Shown one piece after another: positions 34,985-46,455 of a DNA stretch of 64,000 bases. A program made the position numbers and the translations under genes. Position 1 is the first letter of the stretch. The number at the start of each line of letters is the position of its first letter. Location: assembly GCA_030765065.1 (NCBI GenBank), contig CM060990.1, positions 282,623,341 to 282,687,340 of the forward strand, read 5' to 3'. The stretch comes from Deroplatys truncata. Taxonomy: Eukaryota > Arthropoda > Insecta > Mantodea > Mantidae. The notes beneath the pieces are model-generated. The model saw only the letters and a program-made list of their open reading frames with translations, made no database searches and had not been told where the DNA came from.

Positions 34985-36290
34985 ATCAGATTTCCGATTC
35001 CCATCTCATTGCAGTACATTAATACAACAATGTGTGTACGTGGCTCAAGGACAATGAGAACAATGCTGCCACCGCTTCTGTCTAATAACATATGCTGCTG
35101 GTAATTCACCTAACTTACACGTCTTCTCCAGTTTTCCTATTGCCACGTCATTGCAGTACATTAATACAACAATGTGTGTTTTGTGACTCAAGAACAGTGA
35201 ACAACAATGACGCCACCGCTTCTGTCTAATAACGTATGCTGCTGGTAAGTCACCTAACTTACACGTCTTCTCCAGTTTTCCTATTGTAACGTCATTGCAG
35301 TACATTAATATAACAATGTGTGTTTTGTGACTCGAGAACAGTGAACAACAATGCTGCCACCGCTTCTGTGTAATAACGTATGCTGCTAGTATTTCACCTA
35401 ACTTACACGTCTTCTCCAGTTTTCCTATTGCCACGTCATTGCAGTACATTAATACAACAATGTGTGTTTTGTGACTCAAGAACAGTGAACAACAATGCTG
35501 CCACCGCTTCTGTCTAATAACGTATGCTGCTAGTATTTCACCTAACTTACACGTCTTCTCCAGTTTCCTATTGCCACGTCATTGCAGTACATTAATACAA
35601 CGATGTGTATTTTGTGACTCAAGAACAGTGAACAACAATGCTGCCACCGCTTCTGTCTAATAACGTATGCTGCTAGTATTTCACCTAACTTACACGTCTT
35701 CTCCAGTTTCCTATTGCCACGTCATTGCAGTACATTAATACAACAATGTGTGTTTTGTGACTCAAGAACAGTGAACAACAATGCTGCCACCGCTTCTGTC
35801 TAATAACGTATGCTGCTAGTATTTCACCTAACTTACACGTCTTCTCCAGTTTCCTATTGCCACGTCATTTCAGTACATTAATACAACAATGTGTGTTTTG
35901 TGACTCAAGAACAGTGAACAACAATGCTGCCACCGCTTCTGTCTAAAAACGTATGCTGCTAGTATTTCACCTAACTTACACGTCTTCTCCAGTTTCCTAT
36001 TGCCACGTCATTGCAGTACATTAATACAACAATTTGTGTTTTGTGACTCATGGATATTGACAACAATGATGCCACTGTTTTTGTGTTATACGGTATGCTG
36101 CTGATATTTCACCTAATTTACAACAATGTGTGTACGTGGCTCAAGGACAATGAGAACAATGCTGCCACTGCTTCTGTGTAATAAGGTATGCTGCTGATAT
36201 TGCACCTAATTTACAACAATGTGTGTTTGTGGTTCAAGGACAATGTCAACAAAGCTACCACTGCTTCTGTGTAATAACGTATATGTGCGA
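34985..36290 (+). repeat. 144-bp minisatellite (element B copy, longest)
   Basis: At least seven units with 143- or 144-bp steps, then degenerate ~78-bp units. Later units carry a one-base deletion (CCAGTTTCC for CCAGTTTTCC), so only the first three stay in frame on the minus strand. Confidence 0.88.
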
Positions 36291-36592
36291 TAATGTGTTT
36301 GGTCTGAAATAACACCATTTTCTTTGGGTATGAATCAACATGCACGTTTGGTTAACTTTGTACAATAGGTGTGCTTCAATGCAATATACAAAAACATCGC
36401 CAAATTGTGTGTTTGAAATAACCGCGCCGCATTGCGATTTTCGTGTTACATAGTTGTTATCTTCCGCGCGTACATTTATTACGGTTGGCAACGCTCGAAC
36501 TCCTTAAGCCACGTCCAGGCCGCTCGCTAGCAGACGACAGCCGCTATAACACATCATTTATGTCTGATACCTATTTCAATTTTGAATGTGAT

Positions 36593-36641
36593 GTAATGAT
36601 AATAGCTTGGGATCCATAGTTTGATTTTTATTATCATTACC
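36593..36641. repeat. 49-bp micro-hairpin bearing composite-element terminal bases
   Basis: GTAATGATAATA at the left and its reverse complement TATTATCATTAC(C) at the right enclose ~25 bp. The outer bases match the outermost bases of the composite TIR (GGTAATGAT). It is followed by GAACT and then the left end of C. The right end of C is likewise followed by GAACG. Confidence 0.5.
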
Positions 36642-36894
36642 GAACTGGTAATGATGTGTAATAGCGGCTGTCGTCTGCTAGCGAGCGGCCTGGGTGTGGG
36701 TTAAGGAGTTCGAGCGTTGCCAACCGTAAGAAATGTACGCGTGGAAGATAACAACTATGTAACACGAAATTCGCAATGCGGCTCGGTTATTTCAAACACA
36801 CAATTTGGCGATGTTTTTTACATTGCATTGAAGCACACCTATTGTACAAAGTTAACCAAACCTGCATGATGATTCATACCCAAAGAAAATGCTG

Positions 36895-37556
36895 TTATTT
36901 CAGGCCAAACACATTATCGCACATATACGTTATTACACAGAAGCAGTGGTAGCTTTGTTGACATTGTCCTTGAACCACAAACACACATTGTTGTAAATTA
37001 GGTGCAATAATAGCAGCATACCTTATTACACATAAGCAGTGGCAACATTGTTCTCATTGTTCTTGAGCCACGTACACACATTGTTGTAAATTAGGTGAAA
37101 TATCAGCAGCATAACGTATAACACAAAAACAGTGGCATCATTGTTGTCAATATCCATGAGTCACAAAACACACATTGTTGTATTAATGTACTGCAATGAC
37201 GTGGCAATAGGAAACTGGAGAAGACGTGTAAGTTAGGTGAAATACCAGCAGCATACGTTATTACACAGTAGCGGTGGCAGCATTGTTGTCACTGTCCATG
37301 AGTCACAAAACACACATTGTTGTATTAATGTACTGCAATGACGTGGCAATAGGAAACTGGAGAAGACGTGTAAGTTAGGTGAAATACTAGCAGTATACGT
37401 TATTAGGCAGAACCGGTGGCAGCATAGTTGTCACTGTTCTTGAGTCACAAAACACACATTGTTGTATTAATGTACTGCAATGACGTGGCAATAGGAAAAC
37501 TGGAGAAGACGTGTAAGTTAGGTGAATTACCAGCAGCATACGTTATTAGACAGATG
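36895..37556 (-). repeat. 144-bp minisatellite (element C copy)
   Basis: Reverse orientation. Three full units plus degenerate ones. Truncated at ~37556, where an R copy begins (deletion junction). Confidence 0.85.
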
Positions 37557-38225
37557 ATATACGCAGGAAATGCAATATATGCATTTGACATGAAAACATC
37601 TTAAACATGTCGTGTTTAATCAAAATCGTTAAGAGTCATTTTTGAGAAAATAAAAAGCTTTTGGTAAAAATTTCCATGTAAAGGGTATTTGGGGGGCGTA
37701 AATTTCTTGAATATCTTCCTGGCGCATGTTTGGAAGGTGCTGAGCTTAAAATAGCAAACTTGTTATTTAACGACTTTTCCTTTCTGAGTTTGCTGTTCAG
37801 ACACACATGCGTAATAGGACTATTGTAGTATAATCTCTTACAGCTTAGTGTTACATAAAAGTCATTCAGAATAAAGAGCACTTCACTGGCTATTCCCAGA
37901 GAATTCGAGATATACCTAATTATATTTGCCATGAAGATATCTTCAACAATAGCGGTTTTTAATCAAAATTGTTGGAACCATTTTTGAGAAAAGGGATAGT
38001 TTTGGGGTACAGGAATTTTCTTGAAAATCTTAACACATTTTGGAGGATACTAAGTTTGAAGAAATGTTTTTTTTTTGTTTATGCTGTTCACACACACATT
38101 TGCTAAAGATGTTTTTTTTTTAATTCAGGCACTCTCAAAACGTGTATCTCTGATGAAATATCGGTATTGAATTTTTGCGTAGAATGCAATACTTCCTCTA
38201 CTTGCTATACGTAAGTGATAGTGAA
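37557..38225 (-). repeat. R-family repeat copy inside element C
   Basis: The reverse of 29356-30010 in B, truncated at the 144-bp minisatellite. Confidence 0.65.
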
Positions 38226-39510
38226 ATTAAAAATTGTTTCAAGACGCAAGGACTCGGATGTGTGCTGATATAAACAGTTATTTAAAAGAGAAAATGTAAA
38301 AGATTGCGCAACATTTTCTTCCAGAGGCAAATGAAACACGAGGTGGACCTTCTAACAATGCTGAAAAGATCCTGAGGTGTTTTCATCTGGGTACTATAAC
38401 GCTAAACAGAATGTGAGTGAGGTCATAGTGAGCCGCTCTTATTACCGGAAGACTGGTAATATAATCAAAGCGATATACAGACGGTAATATAATCAAAGCG
38501 ATATACAAATAGACTTACATAGAGCAGAATGTTCGAACAAATCAAAACCGGATTATAACTAAAGAATTTCAATTAAAACCAAACTTAAATTTAACTTTTA
38601 AATGAAACTCTTTCATCCAGTTTAACTTTAATTCATGGTAACATCTTATAAACTCTTGGAATTACATCGTGATATTTTATAGAGATGCTGAGGATATCAA
38701 TGTAAAGGTGCAAAAACAGAAGTACAAATAACCTACTTTCAACATATCAGTTGGTGACACGTTTGTAATACTATCAAATAAGGAAATGAGGGATTGGATT
38801 TAAAAAGGGGATGAGCGTTAGCTATTAAAAGTTGGGTGAATCTCAATGTCTGTTTCATTTGCGAAATCTTTAATTATAATTGTGTTATATAAAATTTGCA
38901 TCTCTATTAGGTTTCATAAATGAGAGTATGATTAACATGAATGAGTATATGAATATTTAGGTTCAGTAAAGATTTAAATCACCTGCTGACAGAAGAATGG
39001 GCGTATTTGTTTACTTAGGTGATGTGTCGTGGTGAAGGTCACTGAGCAAAAGCTTGATAGGTGATAGCAATAGCCAAACGAAGAGGGGAAATTTTTATTT
39101 ATACCAAACCACGACTGATGCTCGTTTCTCAACTTGCTTGGAGCTACAGCTCACAAGCTTTTGCTTGTTTTTATTTATATCACCCAATGTCGTTCTTTAG
39201 TTTAACGTCCCTAACTTGGTAGTCGTATCGGATGACGAATGAATGAAATGGTGAAATGATGCAAATGCGCCCGGGGTCCATAGAGCTTACAGTTATCCGA
39301 CATTCGACTTCTCAATATAAGGGAAAACTACGAAAAACGTTTATCCGAACAACTCACCCTAACCGAGACTAGAACTCGGGACCTATTAACACACTCCCCG
39401 CACACCGCAGATGCAGTACTTTCTACATTGTTTTTATAACCACATACAACGAAATGTGTCATGCAGGTTTATCTATATTAACAAGGAGATAGAAAAAGAA
39501 ACTTTTATAA
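38226..39510 (-). other. Unassigned interior of element C including SINE type 2
   Basis: Colinear in reverse with 28040-29355 of B. The tRNA-like SINE head lies at ~39230-39425. No gene recognised. Confidence 0.5.
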
Positions 39511-40675
39511 GAATAATGGGTAGAGAAAGTTATGTGAATCCAACATCAGGTTTTGAATTAAGCACAACCTTAAGAGCCGAATCTTTGCAGGGTTGCAGTA
39601 CTTTAGAGACAAACATTTTAAGTGTAACATCTTGTATGAACGTTTCCATTTTTCATAACACTTGTACGTGACTTTTAAGAACCGCAAAGCTCAGACCCTC
39701 CCTACCTGCCTGGGACTTTGCAAGGGGTAGTGTTTGAACATTCCGAAAGCAATTCATGTTTATGATGGGCAGTAAATGACTCTCAACCAGGAATACAATA
39801 CAGCAGCACCACATGTTAAAAGTGGATGGGGGAACATCTGTTCAGCAGAAGGTACAACCTTTGGCTAACAAGAAACTCCAGACCGCACTGCAAACAGTAC
39901 TCAAGCAATTCGAATTCCAAGAAAAATTCCGCAGTCTAGATGAAATAAAGTGAGTAGCATATGCCGCGATTTAAGGAATATAATTGACGAATGCTTTGTG
40001 GTAAAGTGTTTCTTTTCCTCCCTGTCGGTCTGCGTTTTATTCCAGTAGCAAGAGCTATTCGGAAAGGTTTTCCCCAGTTTTCGTTTATCCCGTAGAGACA
40101 ATTTCCAAGAAAGTTTTAAGAAGAAGAATATCGTACTCATCTATGCCATAATTATCTTTTCCATTCCTTCCATTACTAAGAACAATCAGGCAGAAAGGAA
40201 GTTGAAGAATACTCCATAAAATTCTATATTTGCAAAACTTACTTTTAGTCATTGATTTACTTTACACTAAAAACAAAGAAAAAAACGGGGATTCGAGGAG
40301 GAAAGTGCAAGAAAGGATTAAACAATCCTTAGATAATTTATAGCTTAAAACGCTGACAGGAATTTACACTGTGTAGTTCAAAATCGCAATTTTATGTTTA
40401 AGGATTAGAACTGAATAGGAACCTTCACAGTTAGACGAAGTCCTCTACTGATTAAAAATCAATATTCTTACTCGACAAAAAAAATACTAACATCATGGAA
40501 AATGTAATGTGAATAGAAGCCTAATTTTGCATGAATGCTATATGGTATTCACGTTAAATTTCCTACGAAAAATATATTTGACCACTATTAATGACATATT
40601 TCATTACAATGAACTTGGTTACATCCACCATACGGAAAACTAAAAACGCCACATGTAGCATTTGTGTATATATCT
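39511..40675 (-). other. Unassigned interior of element C
   Basis: The reverse equivalent of 14891-16038 (A) and 26881-28040 (B). No gene recognised. Confidence 0.5.
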
Positions 40676-41135
40676 GTCTGTCTGTCTGTCTGTGTGTGTA
40701 TGTGTGTGTGTTTTAATAAGTTGTAATGCCTGAGTGTGTGTGTGTTTAATAAGTTGTAATGCCTGAGTGTGTGTGTGTGTGTGTGTTTTAATAAGTTGTA
40801 ATGCCTGAGTGTGTGTGTTTTAAGGAGTTGTAGTGCTTGAGTATGTGTGTTTTAATGAGTTGTAGTGCCTGAGTATGTGTGTTTTAATGAGTTGTAGTGC
40901 CTGAGTGTGTGTTTTAATGAGTTGTAGTGCCTGAGTGTGTGTGTTTTAATGAGTTGTAATACCTGAGTGTGTGTGGTTTTTAATAAGTTGTAATGCCTGA
41001 GTGTGTGTTTTAATGAGTTGTAGTGCCAGAGGATGTGTGTTTTAATGAGTTGTAGTGCCTGAGTGTGTGTTTGTTTTAATGAGTTGTGGAGCATGAGTGT
41101 GTGATTTTGTGTGTATGTGAGCATTGGAGTGTGCT
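40676..41135 (-). repeat. 30-bp minisatellite (element C copy)
   Basis: TGTAGTGCCTGAGTGTGTGT-type units in reverse orientation, starting with a (TGTC)n/(TG)n run. Confidence 0.85.
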
Positions 41136-41306
41136 GGACAGAGGACCAGGCACCAAAACCACCGGAGAAATAGAATTCTTTAAGTAATGACTAAAATCAT
41201 CCGCAGGAACACAGAGGCTAAAATACGATTAGGATAAAATGGCACTCTTGGCAGCTGCATGCGCACCTTCATTGGATATATGTAACTTCATTATCGCGTA
41301 TGCCGA
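41136..41306 (-). mobile_element. LINE 3' remnant (element C copy)
   Basis: The reverse of 14443-14618, including the RNase H tail remnant and the TCGGCATA word at the SINE junction. Confidence 0.65.
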
Positions 41307-41547
41307 AATTGAATTAAAGTTTTTTTTATTTATGGACGCTCTATAACCACTATGGTTCTTAGCGTCCTATTCTATATTGGGCATGAAAGACCGGAAAGTT
41401 TGCTCAAAGGCCTCTTTATCAGGCTTGAGGTTCTTTTACTTGCCGTAAATCTACGACACGGGACCACCGGCTTTACTTCCCTTCCGAAGGAAGCCGTGCT
41501 AAAGATTTTTACGCCCGAAAAAATCCATCGCCCTCCGCCGGGTTGTA
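41307..41547 (-). mobile_element. Recombinant SINE (element C copy)
   Basis: It has the same left and right junctions as the SINE in A (14201-14442). The SINE1/SINE2 recombination product is therefore shared by A and C. Confidence 0.8.
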
Positions 41548-42740
41548 ACGACGCCTCGACAGGAATTCAAGGTGCGGTGCTTCTCAACACGGATGGGATA
41601 ACCGTGAAGAAGCGTCGCGCGCAACAAAGTCTTACTTTGTTGATCGGACTTACTCTGAACCAACAATGAACCGAAGTGAAGGCGAAGGAATGAACTGGAC
41701 CAGCAATACAGTCAATGCCCTTCTGTATTATAAAAGGGTTCACCTTCTCAAACTTTTGTCCTTTCTCTGTTTGCGTAATGACTAAGTAACAACCAGATTA
41801 CGGTGGTGTTACTTCTGTTACCAAAACCTTTTCGGCGTGTTATTAATAATGGAGAAAGAGGGCTCCATAGCGAAATAAATTCTCCACCACTGCATCCGTC
41901 TCCGACTTCAGGCTCTGTCTTCCCAGGCGTTACCCCGGCTTGGGTGAGTGGCCTAACCATACCGGTCTCACCCCAGGGTCACACCTCCCAGAACATAAGA
42001 CAGAGGGACCCAATGGCCGTGGGAAGTCAGTAGCTCATGTAGTGCCCCCCCCGCGGGACTGTAGTTGAACAGCAGATACGAACACACACCCTACATGACG
42101 ACCCCGGGTAGTGGGGCTGACGCCATTATCCACTCACACAGCTGCGCACCCACTGCGCGGGTATCCGTCAAGCTGTGTCCACGGAGGATTAAAAGAAAAT
42201 TGGAAAATAAACCAAAAGTGTGTGGGCGTTTCACACGCAAGGTAGGCCGGCGGGGAAGGAAAAGAGATACGTGAATGGTCGTGGTGCGAATTGTTTGTAA
42301 ATAGATTAGGGAAAAAAGAAGCGTGGCGAGGGGGGTATGGAACGAAATGAAAATAACGCACGATAGCGCATCTTGTGTCTCCCGGTCAAGAGGACGAACC
42401 CACCTCGACCGGATAAGGGTGGAGGGATGACGACGGTGTTGAGTGGCTCGGGACCCCGGGTGTGCCAAACCCGTACTCACATAAAGTGAGCCCCTGGGGG
42501 GTTGGAAGCTGCGTTGAAACAGTGGGACAGCAACCACGGAAATAGAAAAGATCCCTGTTGGTGAGACAGGTGTTAATAAAACCATAGAACCTGAACCCAG
42601 TATAAGAAATAATTGTAGAAAAGGAAGCGTAAAGTAAATGAAGATAACGTGGCTAGTCCAGATGAGGGTGAGAACTGGCTCGGGCACTCTGCGTACGTCA
42701 AAGCCATACTCACATTGTGAGCCCTGAGCCCCTGGGGGGG
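41548..42740 (-). mobile_element. LINE 5' UTR and gag N-terminus (element C copy)
   Basis: The reverse equivalent of 13013-14200, with both CCCCCAGGGGCTCA monomers. The gag part is also frameshifted here, so the long open frames in the 5' UTR region are not evidence of a protein. Confidence 0.7.
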
Positions 42741-43193
42741 GGTGAACTGTGAGTGTGTTTTGCAGGTGAGTTGTAGTGTTTGATTGCGGGTGTGTGGGCT
42801 TTGGAGTTTGAGTGTGTTTTTGCTGGTGAGTTGCAGTTTGTGACTGGGGGTGTGTGAGCTTTGGAGTGTGAGTGTGTTTCTTCTAGTGAGTTGTAGCCTG
42901 TTATTGCGGGTGTGTGAACTTCGGAGTGTAAGTGTGTTTGTGCTAATGAGTTGTAGTGTGTTACTGCGGGTGTGTGTGAGCTTTGAAAAATGAGCGTGTT
43001 TTTGCTAGTGAGTTGTAGTGTGTGACTGTGTGGGTGTGAGCTTTGGTCTTGAGTGTGTTTGTGCTGGTGTATTGTAGTGTTTGATTGCGAGTGTGTTCGC
43101 TTTGGAGTGTGAGTGTGTTTTTGCTAGTGATTTGTAGTGTTTGAAGGCGAGTGTGTGAGCTACGGAGTGTTAGTGTGGTTGTGCTGGTGAGTT
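42741..43193 (-). repeat. 60-bp minisatellite (element C copy)
   Basis: Reverse orientation, about seven imperfect units. Confidence 0.85.
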
Positions 43194-43669
43194 CAAATAA
43201 AGCATGCATTTTGAATTTTCTGGAAATAGCCTGTGAACTCCCGTTCATTCTGATTGAATTTTGTGTATTGCGCTAAGTATCTAGGAAACTATGAAATGCT
43301 CTAAAATGCAGTTTGAGGCAAACCAATATTTTCTTGTGTTAGCATTTGGGATAATATTCCAGGAAATGTCATTGCACCTTTGCACTTAAAAGTGTATTAT
43401 AAATGTATGAAAGTTTGCATAATCTTATAACGGCCTTAGGGGTGTTTTAAGTCTGAAAAATCATTTTATATTACAGCAGCTTTACCCGAAAATTCATTCA
43501 TTTCATATTTCTTGCTTTGTACAGACTGAGAAAAAGGAATTGCTGAAAAGCATACATTTAATAGCTCAAAACACTTAATAATGACATTCTTTGCAGCTTG
43601 GTAGCACAGAAAGTTAATTTCCTTTCAACTCCTTTTATAAAAAAGAATAATAAAATTACAATTGATTCA

Positions 43670-44335
43670 TTCACATGACTTTCTCTATCTTCTATCGTTT
43701 ATTAGTAGATACATAAATTATTATTATTCTTATTCAACCCTTTTTTCTGTCTACTACATTTTAATATAAAAAAAAGACTGCAGAAATATCTACATTACAC
43801 ATTTCGTTATCGATACAAAGAGAACAGCGATAGTCAAATGTTTAACTGGACGCTATATGCTGGCCTTAAAATTCCATTCTGTTTCTATGACATCACGAGA
43901 AACAACCGAGTGTTGAAAGGACTTTAAGATAATGACCAAAAAACTGAATAATTGAAACCTTCAAAAAATGAGCAATTCGCACATTTAGTATCGGATATCT
44001 CAGAAAGGGCTCATGCCACAATAAAGCTTATTTTAAATATATTGTAGCTTTAAAGAGATTTACATTTTTGGTGTAGCACGTCTTCCTCTACCACTTAAGG
44101 ATTACCAGTTATACAAGGTTATAAAAAATTCCTTCCGAATGAAGGACTTCATAGGCTCTTTCCCGAAAATCCGAGATATACATTTCATTTGCCATGTAAA
44201 TATTTTTATGAATGGTATTTTAATCAAAATCGTTTCAGCCATGTTTAGAACATCAAAAATTCCCCAAAATATTCCATGTCAAGGGAGTTTAGGTATTTAT
44301 CCGACTTTTCGTTTTGAGTTATGACACACACGACA
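43670..44335 (-). repeat. R-family repeat copy inside element C
   Basis: The reverse of the copies at 11418-12105 (A) and 19005-19655 (B), with CACATGACTTTCTCT at its edge. Confidence 0.7.
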
Positions 44336-44608
44336 TTTCCACAAATGCTTTATTTGGATGCCGATGATAATAATACATAATAGTAATAATAATCATTCTC
44401 ATAATAATATAATACATCAACAACGATAAATAACAACACGCGGGCCGTATAAGTATACAACTACAATGGCTCGCTGTACATTGCGTGCATGGGTTGGCTA
44501 CATGTTATGCCTACAGCGTGTTTTCGATTCTCACCGTTGGCAACAACCACCTAAGCCACGCCCAGGCCGCTCGCTAGCAGACGACAGCCGCTATAACACA
44601 TCATTACC

Positions 44609-45021
44609 GAACGTAAACCGATTTGTACTATGTATGTACAAATTCCTGCTTTGAAACGCATGGCTTTATGTATTCACTTTCAATTGCCAGTCGAAATGTG
44701 CGCGCTACCGTTCCACGTTACGTATTTGACCACAGCCAATGGGAGCAAAATATGCCGGAATGGACTGCCTTCCCCTTTGCACTGGAATGCTCCCTCAAGA
44801 TCGTTCGCTTTCGTTGATTTTCGGCATTCGCTCGAACTTCGTCGGGCAACTTCGGGTGAGCTATTTGCAAGCGCTTGTTGGTGTTCTGTGGGCTGTGCTG
44901 CCAACATCAACTGAAGCGTGATGAGTGAGCGCCCAAAAATAAACTTAAGGCAAGACAACATTAAAGTGTTTAGTGCTACAGAATTTTGAAGTTGATAAGT
45001 GGTGAAATTAATGAAATTAAT
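44609..45021 (+). promoter_or_regulatory. SIL1 upstream region
   Basis: 413 bp between element C and the SIL1 ATG, more GC- and CpG-rich than surrounding DNA. A CCAAT word is at 44736-44740 and CCACG (the half-site of ER-stress elements) at 44713-44717, but not in the CCAAT-N9-CCACG arrangement. The 29-bp motif shared with 7237-7265 is at 44850-44878. A 6-codon uORF (ATG 45011 to TAG 45031) overlaps the main start in another frame. No TATA box can be fixed, and the transcription start is unknown. Confidence 0.45.
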
Positions 45022-46455
45022 ATGGGTTTAGCTTTGATATTGGTGGCCCTGATTGTGGTTAATACACTAGAAGTTTGGGGCTCTGAAACTTCTAAAGTAA
45101 ATACAAAAAGAAATAGTGTTTCTGATACAGAGAGACAAAAGTTTATACCCACTAAGGAATGGCAGGTAGTTAGACATGGACAGGCCATCCCGGCTGGTGT
45201 TCATTATAGAATGAACCTTCAAACAGGGCTGAAAGAAGCGAAACTATTAAATGGAAACGAAGTAAGTGACTCCCAATCGGCAGTTATTTTGGTATCTCCC
45301 AAGAAAGAAGGACATAACGAACAGCAAAAGAGAAACAAGCAACCAAATGGCCTTAATTCAGTCGCCATTAAAAATATAGGTGAACATTCTACTTTCAGGA
45401 GCTATGAGTCGTTGAAGAAGGAATTTGAAGATTTTAATCTGCTGATCAAAACTGATGCAGAAATTCTAGATGAACTGGTGACTAGATTTACATCAAAGAA
45501 AATCGATAAGGATACTGATGAACAAATAATAATAAACATCCTAACGGACTTAGAGTATCTGGTCCATCATTATGACAATGCACAGGAATTTGCACGCATG
45601 GGAGGTATCACTCGGGTGGTTTACCCTTGTCTTAATTCTTCCTCTGTTGCTGTTCGCTCAGAAGCAATTCGATTACTGGGTTCTGCAATTCAGAGTAATC
45701 CTAAGCTACAAATAATTGCTTTAGAAACTGGCAGTATTAGTTCTCTACTGCGCCTTTTAGTGCTTGATAGCTCTTCTGTTATTCGTTCACGAACAATATA
45801 TGCCCTTTCTTGCCTTATCCGCAGATTTCCTACTGCACAACTTAAAATGATAAATGCTGGGGGTCTTTCTGTACTGGGAAAGCTTTTCCAAAATAAAGGT
45901 CAGGATGAGCTTAAACTGCAGATTAAAGTAATTACATTGCTTTATGATCTTGTAATGGAATACAAAGATGCAGATAATGCCTTAAAAGTGCCTAATTATG
46001 GTGCAAATCTAGAAGATCTTGTGGAAAAGAGACGACAGTATAAGATGGTAAATTTACCACAGCATTTGATCGAAGCAGGGTGGTGCAATAGATTGCCAAG
46101 GTTACTGAAAATCTCTACAAGTAATAGAGCACAAACAAACTGGAGGGATGATTTGAGTTCAGTGGTTGCTGACAACATTCCAGTAAGAGCTGAGCATGAT
46201 GATGTGGAAAAGGTTATTGAAGCCATGCTAGCTTTAGTTGATTATTGTATTGATGATTTTAGATCAGATCCAGGTGTTCAGAAAATTGTGGTAAGCTTAG
46301 AGAAATGGTATGATGAACTTTCAGTAAGGGAGCAGTTTGGAAAGAAGTCCAGAAACTCAAATGAAGTTAGTGGCCATTACTTTTACTATACAAACCTGGC
46401 TAGACAGGTGCAAGAGCTGTCAGAAAAGCTGAAAGTGAATAGAGATGAATTGTGA
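45022..46455 (+). CDS. SIL1: SIL1, ER nucleotide exchange factor for BiP/GRP78
   Basis: 477 codons, uninterrupted. The reading extends 12 codons upstream from a TTG, but ATG 45022 is chosen because it has a good context (A at -3, G at +4) and begins a typical signal peptide (MGLALILVALIVVNTLEVWG). The conserved SIL1 entry FIPTKEWQVV is at 41-50 and IPAGVHYRMNLQTG at 56-69. About 135-430 forms Leu-rich helical armadillo-like repeats (for example LLGSAIQSNPKLQIIALETG), which clamp the Hsp70 ATPase lobe and release ADP. One N-glycosylation sequon is present (NSS, 205-207). The C-terminus is RDEL, a KDEL-type ER-retrieval signal. Human SIL1 is 461 residues. The absence of introns is notable: it could be an ancestral single-exon gene or an old retrocopy, but no frame damage is visible. 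Confidence 0.93.
   Translation: MGLALILVALIVVNTLEVWGSETSKVNTKRNSVSDTERQKFIPTKEWQVVRHGQAIPAGVHYRMNLQTGLKEAKLLNGNEVSDSQSAVILVSPKKEGHNEQQKRNKQPNGLNSVAIKNIGEHSTFRSYESLKKEFEDFNLLIKTDAEILDELVTRFTSKKIDKDTDEQIIINILTDLEYLVHHYDNAQEFARMGGITRVVYPCLNSSSVAVRSEAIRLLGSAIQSNPKLQIIALETGSISSLLRLLVLDSSSVIRSRTIYALSCLIRRFPTAQLKMINAGGLSVLGKLFQNKGQDELKLQIKVITLLYDLVMEYKDADNALKVPNYGANLEDLVEKRRQYKMVNLPQHLIEAGWCNRLPRLLKISTSNRAQTNWRDDLSSVVADNIPVRAEHDDVEKVIEAMLALVDYCIDDFRSDPGVQKIVVSLEKWYDELSVREQFGKKSRNSNEVSGHYFYYTNLARQVQELSEKLKVNRDEL

Larger units (their letters stand above)
36647..44608 (-). mobile_element. Composite Merlin-type element C, inverted, no transposase
   Basis: The ends are GGTAATGATGTGTAATAGCG (left, 36647) and CGCTATAACACATCATTACC (right, 44608), an extended inverted repeat. 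Read on the minus strand, the order matches B: subterminal region and R copy, 60-bp minisatellite, LINE 5' part, recombinant SINE, LINE 3' tail, 30-bp minisatellite, unassigned interior, SINE type 2, R copy, 144-bp minisatellite and right end. It lacks the DNA equivalent to ~30.0-35 kb of B, transposase included. Flanks are GAACT and GAACG, a possible 4-bp duplication and not the 8-9 bp expected for Merlin. It ends 413 bp before the SIL1 ATG. Confidence 0.75.

Noticed and set aside
44986-45021. Upstream extension of SIL1 by 12 codons
   Set aside because: It begins at TTG, puts a charged segment in front of a clear signal peptide, and the ATG at 45022 has a good initiation context.
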